Positions 15,576 through 23,435 of a DNA stretch of 36,055 nucleotides are shown here, piece after piece; the first letter of the stretch is position 1, and the number at the start of each line of letters is the position of its first letter. The position numbers were made by a program, and so were the translations under genes. The notes under the pieces were generated by a model that saw only the letters and a list, made by a program, of their open reading frames with translations, made no database searches and was not told where the DNA came from. The DNA is from Desulfobulbaceae bacterium (lineage in GTDB: Bacteria > Desulfobacterota > Desulfobulbia > Desulfobulbales > Desulfobulbaceae). The stretch spans positions 1-36,055 of the forward strand of contig JANTGH010000021.1 of NCBI GenBank assembly GCA_024763055.1. The letters are read 5' to 3'.

Positions 15576-18259
15576 CCTTCCTCCATGCCAAGATTTTGAC
15601 CTACCTGCAAATTTACGACAAGAGGAACGGCAAGTGTCATAACATTTTCCATGGCGATTTTCAGTAATCCGGAAATTTTATCGATTTCACGTTCCGGAAC
15701 TTCGAGTACCAGTTCATCATGTATCTGCAAAATCATCCGGCCATGCAAATTCCTCTTCAAAAGCATTCTATCCACCTCAAGCATGGCCAGCTTGATAATG
15801 TCGGCTGCTGTTCCCTGGATAGGAGTATTAATGGCTGTACGCTGAGCAAATTCCCGCCGGGTTCGATTGCTGCTGTTAATATCGGGTAACTTTCGTCTTC
15901 GTCCAAGCAGCGTAGTAACAAAGCCGTCTTTTTCAGCCTGAGCGACGATTGTCTCCATGAAGGACTTAACCCCGGCATAAAGTTCAAAATATCGATCAAT
16001 AAAGCCCTGCGCCTCTTTTCGGCTTACCTGCAGCTGGCTGGCAAGACCAAAGCTCGACATCCCGTAGACGATACCGAAATTAATAGTTTTTGCCACCCGT
16101 CGCATCTCGGAGGTGACCAGCTGTGGTGAAACCTGGAAAATTTCCGCCGCCGTTTTCCGGTGTATGTCCTGTCCGTTTGCAAAGGCCTCCACCAGGGCAC
16201 TGTCCCCTGAAAAATGCGCCAATACCCGTAAATCTATCTGTGAATAATCGCCGGAAAGCAGCAGCATTCCATCCCCGGCAATAAAAGCCGACCGGATCCG
16301 CCGTCCTTCCGGTGTACGAATGGGGATATTCTGCAGGTTTGGCCTGGAAGAACTCAGGCGACCGGTGGCTGTGCCGCATTGATTAAATGAAGAATGAATA
16401 CGTCCATCATCCATCAGAGCCAATTTTGCCAATTTTTCGACATAGGTCGAGGTCAATTTTGCCAGGTTCCTGTACTGCAGGATCCTGCCCGGCAGTTCAT
16501 GATACTGGCTGAGCCGCTCCAAGACCTTAACATCGGTGGAATACCCGGTCTTGGTTTTACGACCTTTGGGAAGGGCCAGTTCATCAAAAAGAATCTCGGC
16601 CAACTGCTGGGAAGAATTTATATTAAACTCCCTGCCCGCAGACTGATAGATCTGCTCCCGCAGTGCATTTAACCGTTGATGAAACTCCACAGCGAGTTTT
16701 TGCAGAGCACCCCGATCAACAAGAATCCCCGTTCGCTCCATTCCGGCAAGCACAGATATAAGCGGCCCCTCAACCTCGGTAAACAACTTCCACAGGCCCA
16801 ATTCCTTAAGTTGCGGTTGTTGTCGTTTAAAAAGTGAAAGAGAACCATAGACATCTTCACAACTGTAATTTTTTGCCTCCTCCAGACCGACCCTGCTAAA
16901 AACGCCATCGCCCATGCTCCCTTTTGTCACCTCGGCAAAAGAGGTCATCTCCATATTCATCTCAAGGCAGAGGTCATCAAGCTTATATGACCTTCGTCCG
17001 GGCTCCAGCAGCCAGGCCCCGATCATAGTGTCATACATCGGGCCCTGCAGGACAACACCGCCGTTTTCAGGATTTGCGAAGATCGTCCAGTCATATTTGA
17101 GATTATGTCCTATTTTCGGCAGCTTCTTATCTTCGAGAAAGGGTTGAAGAGCGGAAATAACCCTGTCTCGTTCCAACTGCCCCGAAAGCAGAACCCCCGC
17201 CTCATCACAATGGCCGCACGGAACATACCAGGCAGCATCCGTAGTTACGCACACCGACACACCAACCAGGGCCGCTGTGCGGGCATCAAGAGAGCTGGTC
17301 TCCGTATCAACAACAAGATATTCGGCCTCTGCCAATGTTTGGGTAAGTTGTTCAAGCTCCTGCCGGCTCCGAACAAGAGAAAAGCCGTCAGTCGCAATAT
17401 TTCGGCCGGTCACATCAGCAGCAAGCAGGCTGGAAAACTCAAGTTCGGTTAATAATGTCCGCAAAGCCTCATTATCCGGCTTTCGAATCACATAAACCTT
17501 TGGTTCTGCCGGGACATCAACATCATCACAGAGCCGAATAAGCTCCCGGGAGAGAAAGGCATCATCCCGATGACTGATAAGCCGCTCTTTCATCTTTGAT
17601 TTTTTCAGCCCGTCAACAGCCGCGTAAAGCCCCTCAAGAGAACCATAGGCGGAAATCAGCTTCTGCGCTGTTTTGGGCCCGACACCGGGAACTCCGGGAA
17701 TATTATCTGCGCTGTCACCGGTAAGGGCCAGGTAATCCAGCAACTGAACCGGGCGAACACCGTATTTCACCTGCACCGCCTTCTCATCCATAAGCTTGTC
17801 GTTCATGGGATCCCACAGAACCACATACTCGGAAACGAGCTGCAGCAGATCCTTGTCCCCGGAAACAACCACCACCCGGCAATCATCTCCGGCCAGCCGA
17901 CGGACGGCCGATGCGATCAGGTCGTCTGCCTCCTTATCCTCATGTTTCATGGAGAGAATATTGTAGGCATCGACAATCTTGTGGATATAGGGAATCTGCG
18001 GAACCAGATCATCGGGCATGGGCGGCCGATTGGCCTTATACTTCGGGTAGATTCTGTTGCGAAAAACAGGGCCTTTCGTATCCCAGGCAACGGCAAGACA
18101 CTCAGGTTCCTTTTCCCGCAGAATACGGCGCAGAATAGTGGTGAACCCGTAGACGGCGTTGGTGGGAAGACCGGTACTGTTGCTTAAAGGATGGATAGCG
18201 TGATATGCCCTGTAGATATAGGCGCTGCCGTCAATAAGATATACTTCGCGGAGACCCAT
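15572..18259 (-). CDS. polA: DNA polymerase I
   Basis: An 895-aa DNA repair and Okazaki-fragment polymerase. The 5'-3' flap nuclease domain (1-290) has DGSAYIYRAYHA, EADDLIAS, GDKDLLQL and GVPGVGPKTA. The 3'-5' proofreading domain (about 310-490) is intact: Asp318 and Glu320 in VVDTETSS, HNLKYD (385-390) and YSCED (465-469). The polymerase domain (about 520-895) has motif A DYSQIDLR (from Asp671), motif B RRVAKTINFGIVYG (Lys724) and motif C QIHDELV (847-849). The frame is open to 18316, but the first conserved residues start at MGLREVYLIDG, and the ATG at 18259 is 1 nt after the nadA stop codon, so I use it. It is co-transcribed with nadA. Confidence 0.97.
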   Translation of the reverse strand: MGLREVYLIDGSAYIYRAYHAIHPLSNSTGLPTNAVYGFTTILRRILREKEPECLAVAWDTKGPVFRNRIYPKYKANRPPMPDDLVPQIPYIHKIVDAYNILSMKHEDKEADDLIASAVRRLAGDDCRVVVVSGDKDLLQLVSEYVVLWDPMNDKLMDEKAVQVKYGVRPVQLLDYLALTGDSADNIPGVPGVGPKTAQKLISAYGSLEGLYAAVDGLKKSKMKERLISHRDDAFLSRELIRLCDDVDVPAEPKVYVIRKPDNEALRTLLTELEFSSLLAADVTGRNIATDGFSLVRSRQELEQLTQTLAEAEYLVVDTETSSLDARTAALVGVSVCVTTDAAWYVPCGHCDEAGVLLSGQLERDRVISALQPFLEDKKLPKIGHNLKYDWTIFANPENGGVVLQGPMYDTMIGAWLLEPGRRSYKLDDLCLEMNMEMTSFAEVTKGSMGDGVFSRVGLEEAKNYSCEDVYGSLSLFKRQQPQLKELGLWKLFTEVEGPLISVLAGMERTGILVDRGALQKLAVEFHQRLNALREQIYQSAGREFNINSSQQLAEILFDELALPKGRKTKTGYSTDVKVLERLSQYHELPGRILQYRNLAKLTSTYVEKLAKLALMDDGRIHSSFNQCGTATGRLSSSRPNLQNIPIRTPEGRRIRSAFIAGDGMLLLSGDYSQIDLRVLAHFSGDSALVEAFANGQDIHRKTAAEIFQVSPQLVTSEMRRVAKTINFGIVYGMSSFGLASQLQVSRKEAQGFIDRYFELYAGVKSFMETIVAQAEKDGFVTTLLGRRRKLPDINSSNRTRREFAQRTAINTPIQGTAADIIKLAMLEVDRMLLKRNLHGRMILQIHDELVLEVPEREIDKISGLLKIAMENVMTLAVPLVVNLQVGQNLGMEEG

Positions 18260-18260
18260 T

Positions 18261-19358
18261 TCAGATTGAAAGCATTCTGTTGAGCGATTTTTTTGCCTGG
18301 AACGCTGTCCCGGCATCCACCCGTATCTGGTTGACGACCCGGCCCTCTGCGAGATTATCCAGAATCCACAATAGATTTACAGGGGTAATCACATCCATGG
18401 TAGGACAAAGACAACCCGGCGTCAGGGAGCGGATACTTTTGTCAGGATGTTCACTCGCCAGGCGCCGGACCAGGTTAATTTCCGTGCCGATGACCCATTG
18501 ACTGCCTTTTTCAGCCCCGGAAACCGCCTTAATAATGCCTTCCGTGGAACCGGAAAGATCGGCCGCCCGCACAATCTCGTTACGGCACTCAGGGTGAACA
18601 ATGATTTTTGCCTCCGGTGCCGTCGCCCGCCAGTAACTTACGTGTTCGGGAAAAATGCGCATATGCACCTCGCAATACCCGTCCCAAAGCACTACACGGG
18701 CCTGTTTTAACCTGACCGCATCATTACCGCCAAAGGGTTCCCCTCGCCGCCAGAGTATGACACGTTTGTCGGGAACCTCAAGCATCCAGGAGGCATTGCG
18801 GCCAAGGTGCTGGTCCGGAAAAAAGAAAACCAGCCGCCCCTGATCAAGGGCCCACTTAAGAACCTTGTTCGCATTGGAAGAAGTGCAGACAGAACCGCCG
18901 TGTTCACCGACAAAGGCCTTCACTTCGGCAGAAGAATTCACATAGGTGACAGGGGTAATATCGGCATCAGCAAGACCGGTTGCCCTACGCAGTTCTTCCC
19001 AGGCTGCGGCTATCGCCGATCGGGTTGACATATCCGCCATGGGGCAGCCGGCATCAAGGTGAGGCAACAGGACTTTTTGATTATCAGCCGCAAGGATGTC
19101 AGCGGCTTCAGCCATAAAATGAACACCACAAAAAACAAGAAATTCTCTGTCCTGAATTGCAGCGGCTTCACGGGACAGTTTCAACGAATCACCGCTCAGA
19201 TCAGCAAACCGGTAGACATTGTCCTGCTGATAATGATGCCCGAGGATCAGCAGTCTATCAGCCAGTTGCCTCTTCCTCCGGGCTATCCGGGCAAGAATTT
19301 CATCTTCTTCAACTGCATAATACTGCGAGCCGATATCAATCTGTCTTAGTATTGGCAT
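18261..19358 (-). CDS. nadA: Quinolinate synthase A
   Basis: A 365-aa [4Fe-4S] enzyme that condenses iminoaspartate with dihydroxyacetone phosphate to quinolinate in NAD synthesis. The three cluster cysteines are in place: Cys105 in DAGCPMADM, Cys258 in VHPECRNEI and Cys316/318 in PGCLCPTM. Substrate-binding motifs LILGHHYQ and WDGYCEVHMRI are present. The length fits the longer form of the family. polA follows after 1 nt, an unusual pairing that implies one message. nadB and nadC are not nearby. The start has only a weak GGGA box. Confidence 0.95.
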   Translation of the reverse strand: MPILRQIDIGSQYYAVEEDEILARIARRKRQLADRLLILGHHYQQDNVYRFADLSGDSLKLSREAAAIQDREFLVFCGVHFMAEAADILAADNQKVLLPHLDAGCPMADMSTRSAIAAAWEELRRATGLADADITPVTYVNSSAEVKAFVGEHGGSVCTSSNANKVLKWALDQGRLVFFFPDQHLGRNASWMLEVPDKRVILWRRGEPFGGNDAVRLKQARVVLWDGYCEVHMRIFPEHVSYWRATAPEAKIIVHPECRNEIVRAADLSGSTEGIIKAVSGAEKGSQWVIGTEINLVRRLASEHPDKSIRSLTPGCLCPTMDVITPVNLLWILDNLAEGRVVNQIRVDAGTAFQAKKSLNRMLSI

Positions 19359-19581
19359 GATCTATCCCACTAAAAAAAATTCTATAAAATTCCCCGGGGC
19401 AAGCCCTCTCGCTACGCGAGACTTTCTCGTGCCTTAAAAGCAAAACATTGTCGCTTCTTTTGTTAAGCTGAATTGCCGCAAGCGACGGAACAGTAAACCC
19501 AAGCTACGCAAAAAAAGCTGATGCAAAAGAGCCTCAAGCTTTACGATACTCAATTAACCGCTTTTCTTCACCATTCACAAT
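19359..19581 (-). other. Upstream region of nadA-polA with several small palindromes
   Basis: No gene is seen in these 223 nt. They contain CCCCGGGG (about 19393-19400), a CTCGC-TAC-GCGAG hairpin (near 19409-19421) and A-rich stretches. The promoter of nadA-polA must lie here, but I cannot pick a convincing -35/-10 pair. The GC-N3-GC hairpin resembles those in the 23.1-23.3 kb cluster. Confidence 0.4.
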
Positions 19582-19617
19582 AAAAAACCCCCTGCCTTTC
19601 CAGGCAGGGGGTTTTTT
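19582..19617. terminator. Strong intrinsic terminator after the hibernation/cold-shock gene
   Basis: A perfect 16-bp stem (19582-19597 with 19602-19617), including a 10-bp CCCCCTGCCT core flanked by A6 and T6, has a 4-nt loop. It lies 22 nt past the stop codon of the minus-strand gene at 19640 and reads as a terminator on either strand. Confidence 0.93.
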
Positions 19618-19639
19618 ATTGCTCTATAAAACAAAAAAA

Positions 19640-20182
19640 TCAAGCAGCCGCGGCCTTCACCCATGCTGCCTGCGGTCCCTTGTCTCCCTCTTCCATAAGA
19701 AATAACACCTCATCGCCCTCGTCAAGGTCATGCATGGCGACATCCTTAAGAGAGGTTTCATGAAAAAATACCTCCTGTTGATCAGGAGTAAGTATAAACC
19801 CGTAGGACTCATTGGGAAAAAGACGACGAATGGTCCCGCTGACCTTCAATCCCGGTACGGATCCAGGCACCTTTGGGCTCTTATGATTCTGCTTCTTCCG
19901 TACAATTTCCTTAAGCTGCAGACCAAGCACATCAAAGGTTTCAACCAACAGCGGGCGAACATTCCCACCCCAACGTTTCACAACCACGGTATCATTGGGC
20001 ACGGAGGCGACTAAACGTACTTCATAGCCACCTTCTTTGTAGCCCGGAGTGGCCTCAATGGCTACGCGCAGATGGAGTACAAGATTGGCATAATGTCGGA
20101 TGAGTTTATCCCGCTCCTCCTCAATTTTTTCCTGCCAGCCCTTTCGCATGTCTAAATTCCTGGCCTCAATTTTCAAATCCAT
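19640..20182 (-). CDS. Ribosome hibernation factor (HPF/RaiA-like) fused to a cold-shock domain
   Basis: A 180-aa two-domain protein. Residues 1-100 follow the HPF/RaiA ribosome-binding fold (MDLKIEARNLDM, a long helix with KLIRHY, strands with HLRVAIE and YEVRLVASVP, and a closing helix ETFDVLGLQLKEIVRKK). Residues about 113-178 are a cold-shock domain with both RNA-binding motifs: YGFI (RNP1-like, 127-130) and VFFH (RNP2, 138-141). It probably binds the ribosome's mRNA channel, with the cold-shock domain contacting RNA. The family of such fusions is known in proteobacteria but is poorly characterised. It has its own strong terminator and is divergent from hemH. Confidence 0.85.
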   Translation of the reverse strand: MDLKIEARNLDMRKGWQEKIEEERDKLIRHYANLVLHLRVAIEATPGYKEGGYEVRLVASVPNDTVVVKRWGGNVRPLLVETFDVLGLQLKEIVRKKQNHKSPKVPGSVPGLKVSGTIRRLFPNESYGFILTPDQQEVFFHETSLKDVAMHDLDEGDEVLFLMEEGDKGPQAAWVKAAAA

Positions 20183-20283
20183 ACAGATCCTCCAAGGTTA
20201 TGGTCGTCAGCGACCCCATGCCGCTGCCTGGAAAAGATCAAAAATTCTTCCGTTACTTTCAAGCTTACGCACCAATCCTGTCC

Positions 20284-20312
20284 TTGCAACACAACGTAGG
20301 AACGTATATAGA
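20284..20312 (+). promoter_or_regulatory. Probable hemH promoter
   Basis: TTGCAA (20284-20289), a 17-nt spacer and TATAGA (20307-20312) make a good sigma-70 promoter. The resulting leader is about 140 nt and contains a stem-loop at 20399-20420: GGGG pairs with CCCC and AAAA with TTTT around a TGCA loop. That stem could affect hemH translation. A second short hairpin (GGTCG-TCAG-CGACC, near 20201-20214) lies upstream. Confidence 0.5.
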
Positions 20313-20461
20313 TATGAGGAACAGGATAAAGAGGTGTGACGGAAAGAATACATCTTGATCATACCTTTACTATAGACATAGCTCGGTGGAGAAATCAAGG
20401 GGCAAAATGCATTTTTCCCCTTTGCCCACAGACAGCTAAGCTGAAGACAATCTTTATATCC

Positions 20462-21421
20462 ATGCCTAACCAATCAACAACCGGTATTCTGCTGCTCAAC
20501 CTCGGCGGACCTGAAAAACCTGCTGATGTCGAGCCGTTTCTTTACAACCTGTTTTCCGACCGCCGGATTATCCGTCTTGGCCCGTTTTTTCTGCAAAAAT
20601 TCATTGCCCGAAGGATTGCACACCGCAGAGCACCGACCAGCCGGGCTAATTATAAAAAAATAGGCGGTGGTTCCCCCATTCTTACCATCACCAGGCAACA
20701 GGCCGAGGCCCTTGAAAAAGTTTTAAGCAATACCGGCAGCTACATTGTTCGGCCCTGCATGCGCTACTGGCACCCGTTTGCGAAAGAAGTCATATTTGAA
20801 ATGCTGGCCGCCGGTATAACCAGACTCGTGGCTTTGCCCCTGTATCCGCATTACTCGTTGGCCACCACCGGCTCTTCACTCGCCGACCTGAGCAGGATAC
20901 TCCAGAAACTAAACTGCTCGCTTCCCCTGTCGGTAATCCGTTCCTGGCCGACACAGCCTGAATATATCAGATGTCTCGTGGAGCGTGTAAAAAAAGGACT
21001 TGCACAGTTTAACGGCAAACCGGTGGAACTGGTATACAGTGCTCACAGCCTGCCGAAAAAATTTATCGATGAAGGTGATCCCTATGTTGATGAAATACAG
21101 CAATGTATCGCAGCAGTTGAGCAACAGACCGGTATCCGGGGCCGGCTGTGCTATCAAAGCCGCAGCGGGCCCGTTGAATGGCTGCAGCCTTCAACCCCGG
21201 ACATGCTGCGCAACCTTGCCGACAACGGCTGTCGCAATATCCTGATGGTCCCTGTTTCCTTTGTTTCCGACCACGTGGAAACCCTGTATGAAATAGATAT
21301 TCTTTACCGGCAGATGGCCGGTGATCTTGGTATGAGGCTGGAATCAACTCCGGGCCTGAATACTGAGCCGCTGTTTATTGAAGGTCTAAAAAAGCTGGTA
21401 CTGCAAGGGGTTGCAGCCTGA
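20462..21421 (+). CDS. hemH: Ferrochelatase
   Basis: A 319-aa enzyme that inserts ferrous iron into protoporphyrin IX, the last step of the classical heme pathway. The family motifs are present: LLLNLGGPEKP at the N-terminus, LYPHYS (His130), VYSAHSLP with the metal-binding His195, CYQSRSGPVEWLQPSTPDML, and SDHVETLYEID with Glu273. An in-frame GTG at 20336 would add 42 unconserved residues; the ATG at 20462 starts right at the homologous region, though without a clear ribosome binding site. No other heme gene is in the window. It is convergent with the HD-GYP gene across 43 nt. Confidence 0.93.
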   Translation: MPNQSTTGILLLNLGGPEKPADVEPFLYNLFSDRRIIRLGPFFLQKFIARRIAHRRAPTSRANYKKIGGGSPILTITRQQAEALEKVLSNTGSYIVRPCMRYWHPFAKEVIFEMLAAGITRLVALPLYPHYSLATTGSSLADLSRILQKLNCSLPLSVIRSWPTQPEYIRCLVERVKKGLAQFNGKPVELVYSAHSLPKKFIDEGDPYVDEIQQCIAAVEQQTGIRGRLCYQSRSGPVEWLQPSTPDMLRNLADNGCRNILMVPVSFVSDHVETLYEIDILYRQMAGDLGMRLESTPGLNTEPLFIEGLKKLVLQGVAA

Positions 21422-21464
21422 CCGACTCAAACAGAATGAAATATCAACGGCAGAAATGCAGCCG

Positions 21465-23111
21465 CTAAAAAAACAGCTCCGCCGGCTGAATACCCAACTC
21501 CGATGGATGGCAGCTCTCTAAAATCGGTCTATTAAATCCGCCCTGATCCGCGTTCCATGTTCCAAGACTCGTTGTGTAGAGCTTTGTATAGCTGTTATCT
21601 TCGTTTTCCTGTAAAAGCATTACCCAGAGCTCTGATGTGTGTTTGGCGTTCTCCGGAGGATTTGTAACGATACCCATCTCACCATCGTCAAATTTCAACA
21701 CTGTTCCAAGAGGATACACGCCGAGCATATTAATGAAAACCTTGACAAGAATTGGATCAAAGTCCGTGCCCGAACCCTTGAGTATAAGACCAAGGGCCTG
21801 ATCAGGACTCAAGAACCTGGAACGATAGATTCGCTGGGAAGTGATAGCATCATACACGTCGGCAATGGAAACGATGCGCCCCAAGAGACTTAAGGGTTTT
21901 TTTCTCGGCGTTTTCGGATAACCGGAGAGGTCATATTTCAAATGATGTTCAAAGGGCGGCAGTAGAATGTTGGCCTTTTTGTCATAAGAGGCTCGCAGGC
22001 GGATAATTCTGCGCACACTGTTTAGGGAATGTTTCTGTAATTCTGCAAATTCGTCGTCTTCCAGTCTGCCGGGCTTATTCAGTATCTCTTTGGGTACATC
22101 TATTTTTCCGAGGTCATGAAACAGACCGCTCAAACCCAATCGGCTCAACAAAGGACGAGACAGACCTATTCTGTTACCGAGACAGACGGAAAGAATGGCA
22201 ACATTCACGGAATGGGTAAAGGTGTAATCGTCATAATCACGAATGGTGCTCAAACCAAGAAGTACATTGTCATCATCCATGATCAGGTCGACCATGTTCT
22301 GAACCAGATGCACAGCCTTACCGATGCCGACATATCTGTCTGAAGAGAGCTTCTGTGAGAGATTTTGCAGCGAATTCATGGCATAACCATAGGTTCGCAT
22401 GGCCTTTTTCTTGTGAATTTCCTCTTTCTTCCGGGAAGATAATACAGGCCCAAGAGAAGCAGGCGCTTTCGAAATTCCGTCTGTTCGCGCGGGCCTGTTC
22501 CCGGTGTTCGTGGATTCCTGCTTTTTGGGCACCGGCCCTTTTGCGGCCGACTTCCCCTGTGTTGTAGTGGTGCCCTTTATTGCCGGTACCGACCCGGAAG
22601 CACCATCTGTAAAAAAAGACTCCAGGGATTCGGTCTGGGAAGGGTCGATAACCTCAACCCAGGGGAATCTGTCCCCTGCCATCTCAGACGATAACCAGTG
22701 AAACGGATCCTCTTTTCTGGCACAACTATTCAACGTTCTGGCAAAAGAGGTAATATCTTTTAACGAAGCGTAGGTAACGCTCTGATAAAGCTTCAGGCCG
22801 TCGATCTGACGTTCTTCGAAAAAAGACAACATCTTGCGGACAAGTCCACCGGCATTGCGGCGGAAAAGAATCTTTTCCTGCTGCAGGTAAAACCCACCGA
22901 CGGAAACAAGAAGCGTTACCTCATCCTCCTCCTGAAGTAATCGCCCGACAATCTCGATGAAGCTCTCAACGCATTCAATGAGCAGTCGATTATTGTCCTG
23001 GTGGATTCTTGCCGTGCTGAGCAGATTATTCAGCGCCTGGATGAATTTCTGCCCAAGCAAACGATCTTCCGATGCACCTTTATCCATTGTTGACGCGTTC
23101 CTGTTTATCAT
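21465..23111 (-). CDS. HD-GYP domain protein, probable c-di-GMP phosphodiesterase
   Basis: A 548-aa protein from the ATG at 23111. An N-terminal helical/beta module (about 13-127, ARIHQDNN, VTLLVSVGGFYLQ, IDGLKLY) is followed by a low-complexity linker (about 155-230) and an HD-GYP domain. The catalytic HD is His332-Asp333 (GLFHDLGKID), the histidine pair is 389-390 (FEHHLKYD) and GYP is 397-399 (DLSGYPKTP), all intact. It should hydrolyse c-di-GMP in the cytoplasm, as no signal peptide or membrane segment is visible. The frame stays open to 23375, but that stretch is hairpin-rich non-coding DNA. A later ATG at 23087 has AGGA upstream and is an alternative. It follows the HEAT-repeat gene and seems to share its N-terminal module. 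Confidence 0.88.
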   Translation of the reverse strand: MINRNASTMDKGASEDRLLGQKFIQALNNLLSTARIHQDNNRLLIECVESFIEIVGRLLQEEDEVTLLVSVGGFYLQQEKILFRRNAGGLVRKMLSFFEERQIDGLKLYQSVTYASLKDITSFARTLNSCARKEDPFHWLSSEMAGDRFPWVEVIDPSQTESLESFFTDGASGSVPAIKGTTTTQGKSAAKGPVPKKQESTNTGNRPARTDGISKAPASLGPVLSSRKKEEIHKKKAMRTYGYAMNSLQNLSQKLSSDRYVGIGKAVHLVQNMVDLIMDDDNVLLGLSTIRDYDDYTFTHSVNVAILSVCLGNRIGLSRPLLSRLGLSGLFHDLGKIDVPKEILNKPGRLEDDEFAELQKHSLNSVRRIIRLRASYDKKANILLPPFEHHLKYDLSGYPKTPRKKPLSLLGRIVSIADVYDAITSQRIYRSRFLSPDQALGLILKGSGTDFDPILVKVFINMLGVYPLGTVLKFDDGEMGIVTNPPENAKHTSELWVMLLQENEDNSYTKLYTTSLGTWNADQGGFNRPILESCHPSELGIQPAELFF

Positions 23112-23435
23112 GTTTATCCGAAAATCGGCGCTGAGCGCCGAACGATATGCAGCACCGCGGTGCTGCAAGAACTTTTTTCTTGTTACATCGCTCCGCGATG
23201 TAACATAGTAATTTTCGGCATATAGACAACATTGCATACCCGCTCTGCGGGTAAACAGTGAATTGTTTGATGCACTTTTTCCATAACAGCGAAGCGGTGT
23301 CATTGTTGTGCCGTCAAGGCATGGAAGTTTATATGAAAGGTGACACTGAGACTTCAACTTCCGGCCTACTTTCACAACAGCGCGGCGGTGTCATCGTTGC
23401 GGCTGTGGCCTGAAATTTTGATCCAGCCATGCTGG
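23112..23435 (-). promoter_or_regulatory. Hairpin-rich intergenic leader of the HD-GYP gene
   Basis: These 324 nt between the HEAT and HD-GYP genes hold no gene but much structure. Arms 23118-23125 (CCGAAAAT) and 23211-23218 (ATTTTCGG) can close a stem around four hairpins: 23126-23140 (6 bp, TGA loop), 23148-23167 (perfect 20-nt palindrome TGCAGCACCGCGGTGCTGCA), 23166-23182 (CAAGAA/TTCTTG) and 23181-23205 (11 bp, 3-nt loop). The second and third overlap by two bases, as do the third and fourth. A further TACCCGC-TCT-GCGGGTA hairpin is at 23237-23253. Near the HEAT end, 23282-23310 and 23373-23401 are imperfect direct repeats (24 of 29 identical). On the minus strand the closing stem ends 6 nt before the start codon. 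No known riboswitch was recognised. Confidence 0.55.

Noticed and set aside
15572-18316. A longer PolA starting at 18316
   Set aside because: It would run into the nadA coding region. The conserved N-terminus (MGLREVYLIDG) and the position 1 nt after the nadA stop codon favour 18259.
20336-21421. A longer ferrochelatase from the GTG at 20336
   Set aside because: The added 42 residues are not ferrochelatase-like and would contain the stem-loop at 20399-20420. The family N-terminus is at 20462.
23112-23270. A CRISPR array
   Set aside because: The hairpins have different sequences and no equal spacing; there are no repeats of constant length with unique spacers, and no cas genes.
21465-23375. 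A longer HD-GYP protein starting at 23375
   Set aside because: The extra 88 residues are the translation of the hairpin-rich intergenic region, with many cysteines and no family resemblance. The conserved module begins after 23111.
23112-23435. A known c-di-GMP riboswitch before the HD-GYP gene
   Set aside because: The context invites it, but I do not see the conserved core or tetraloop-receptor features of the GEMM classes; only hairpins are evident.
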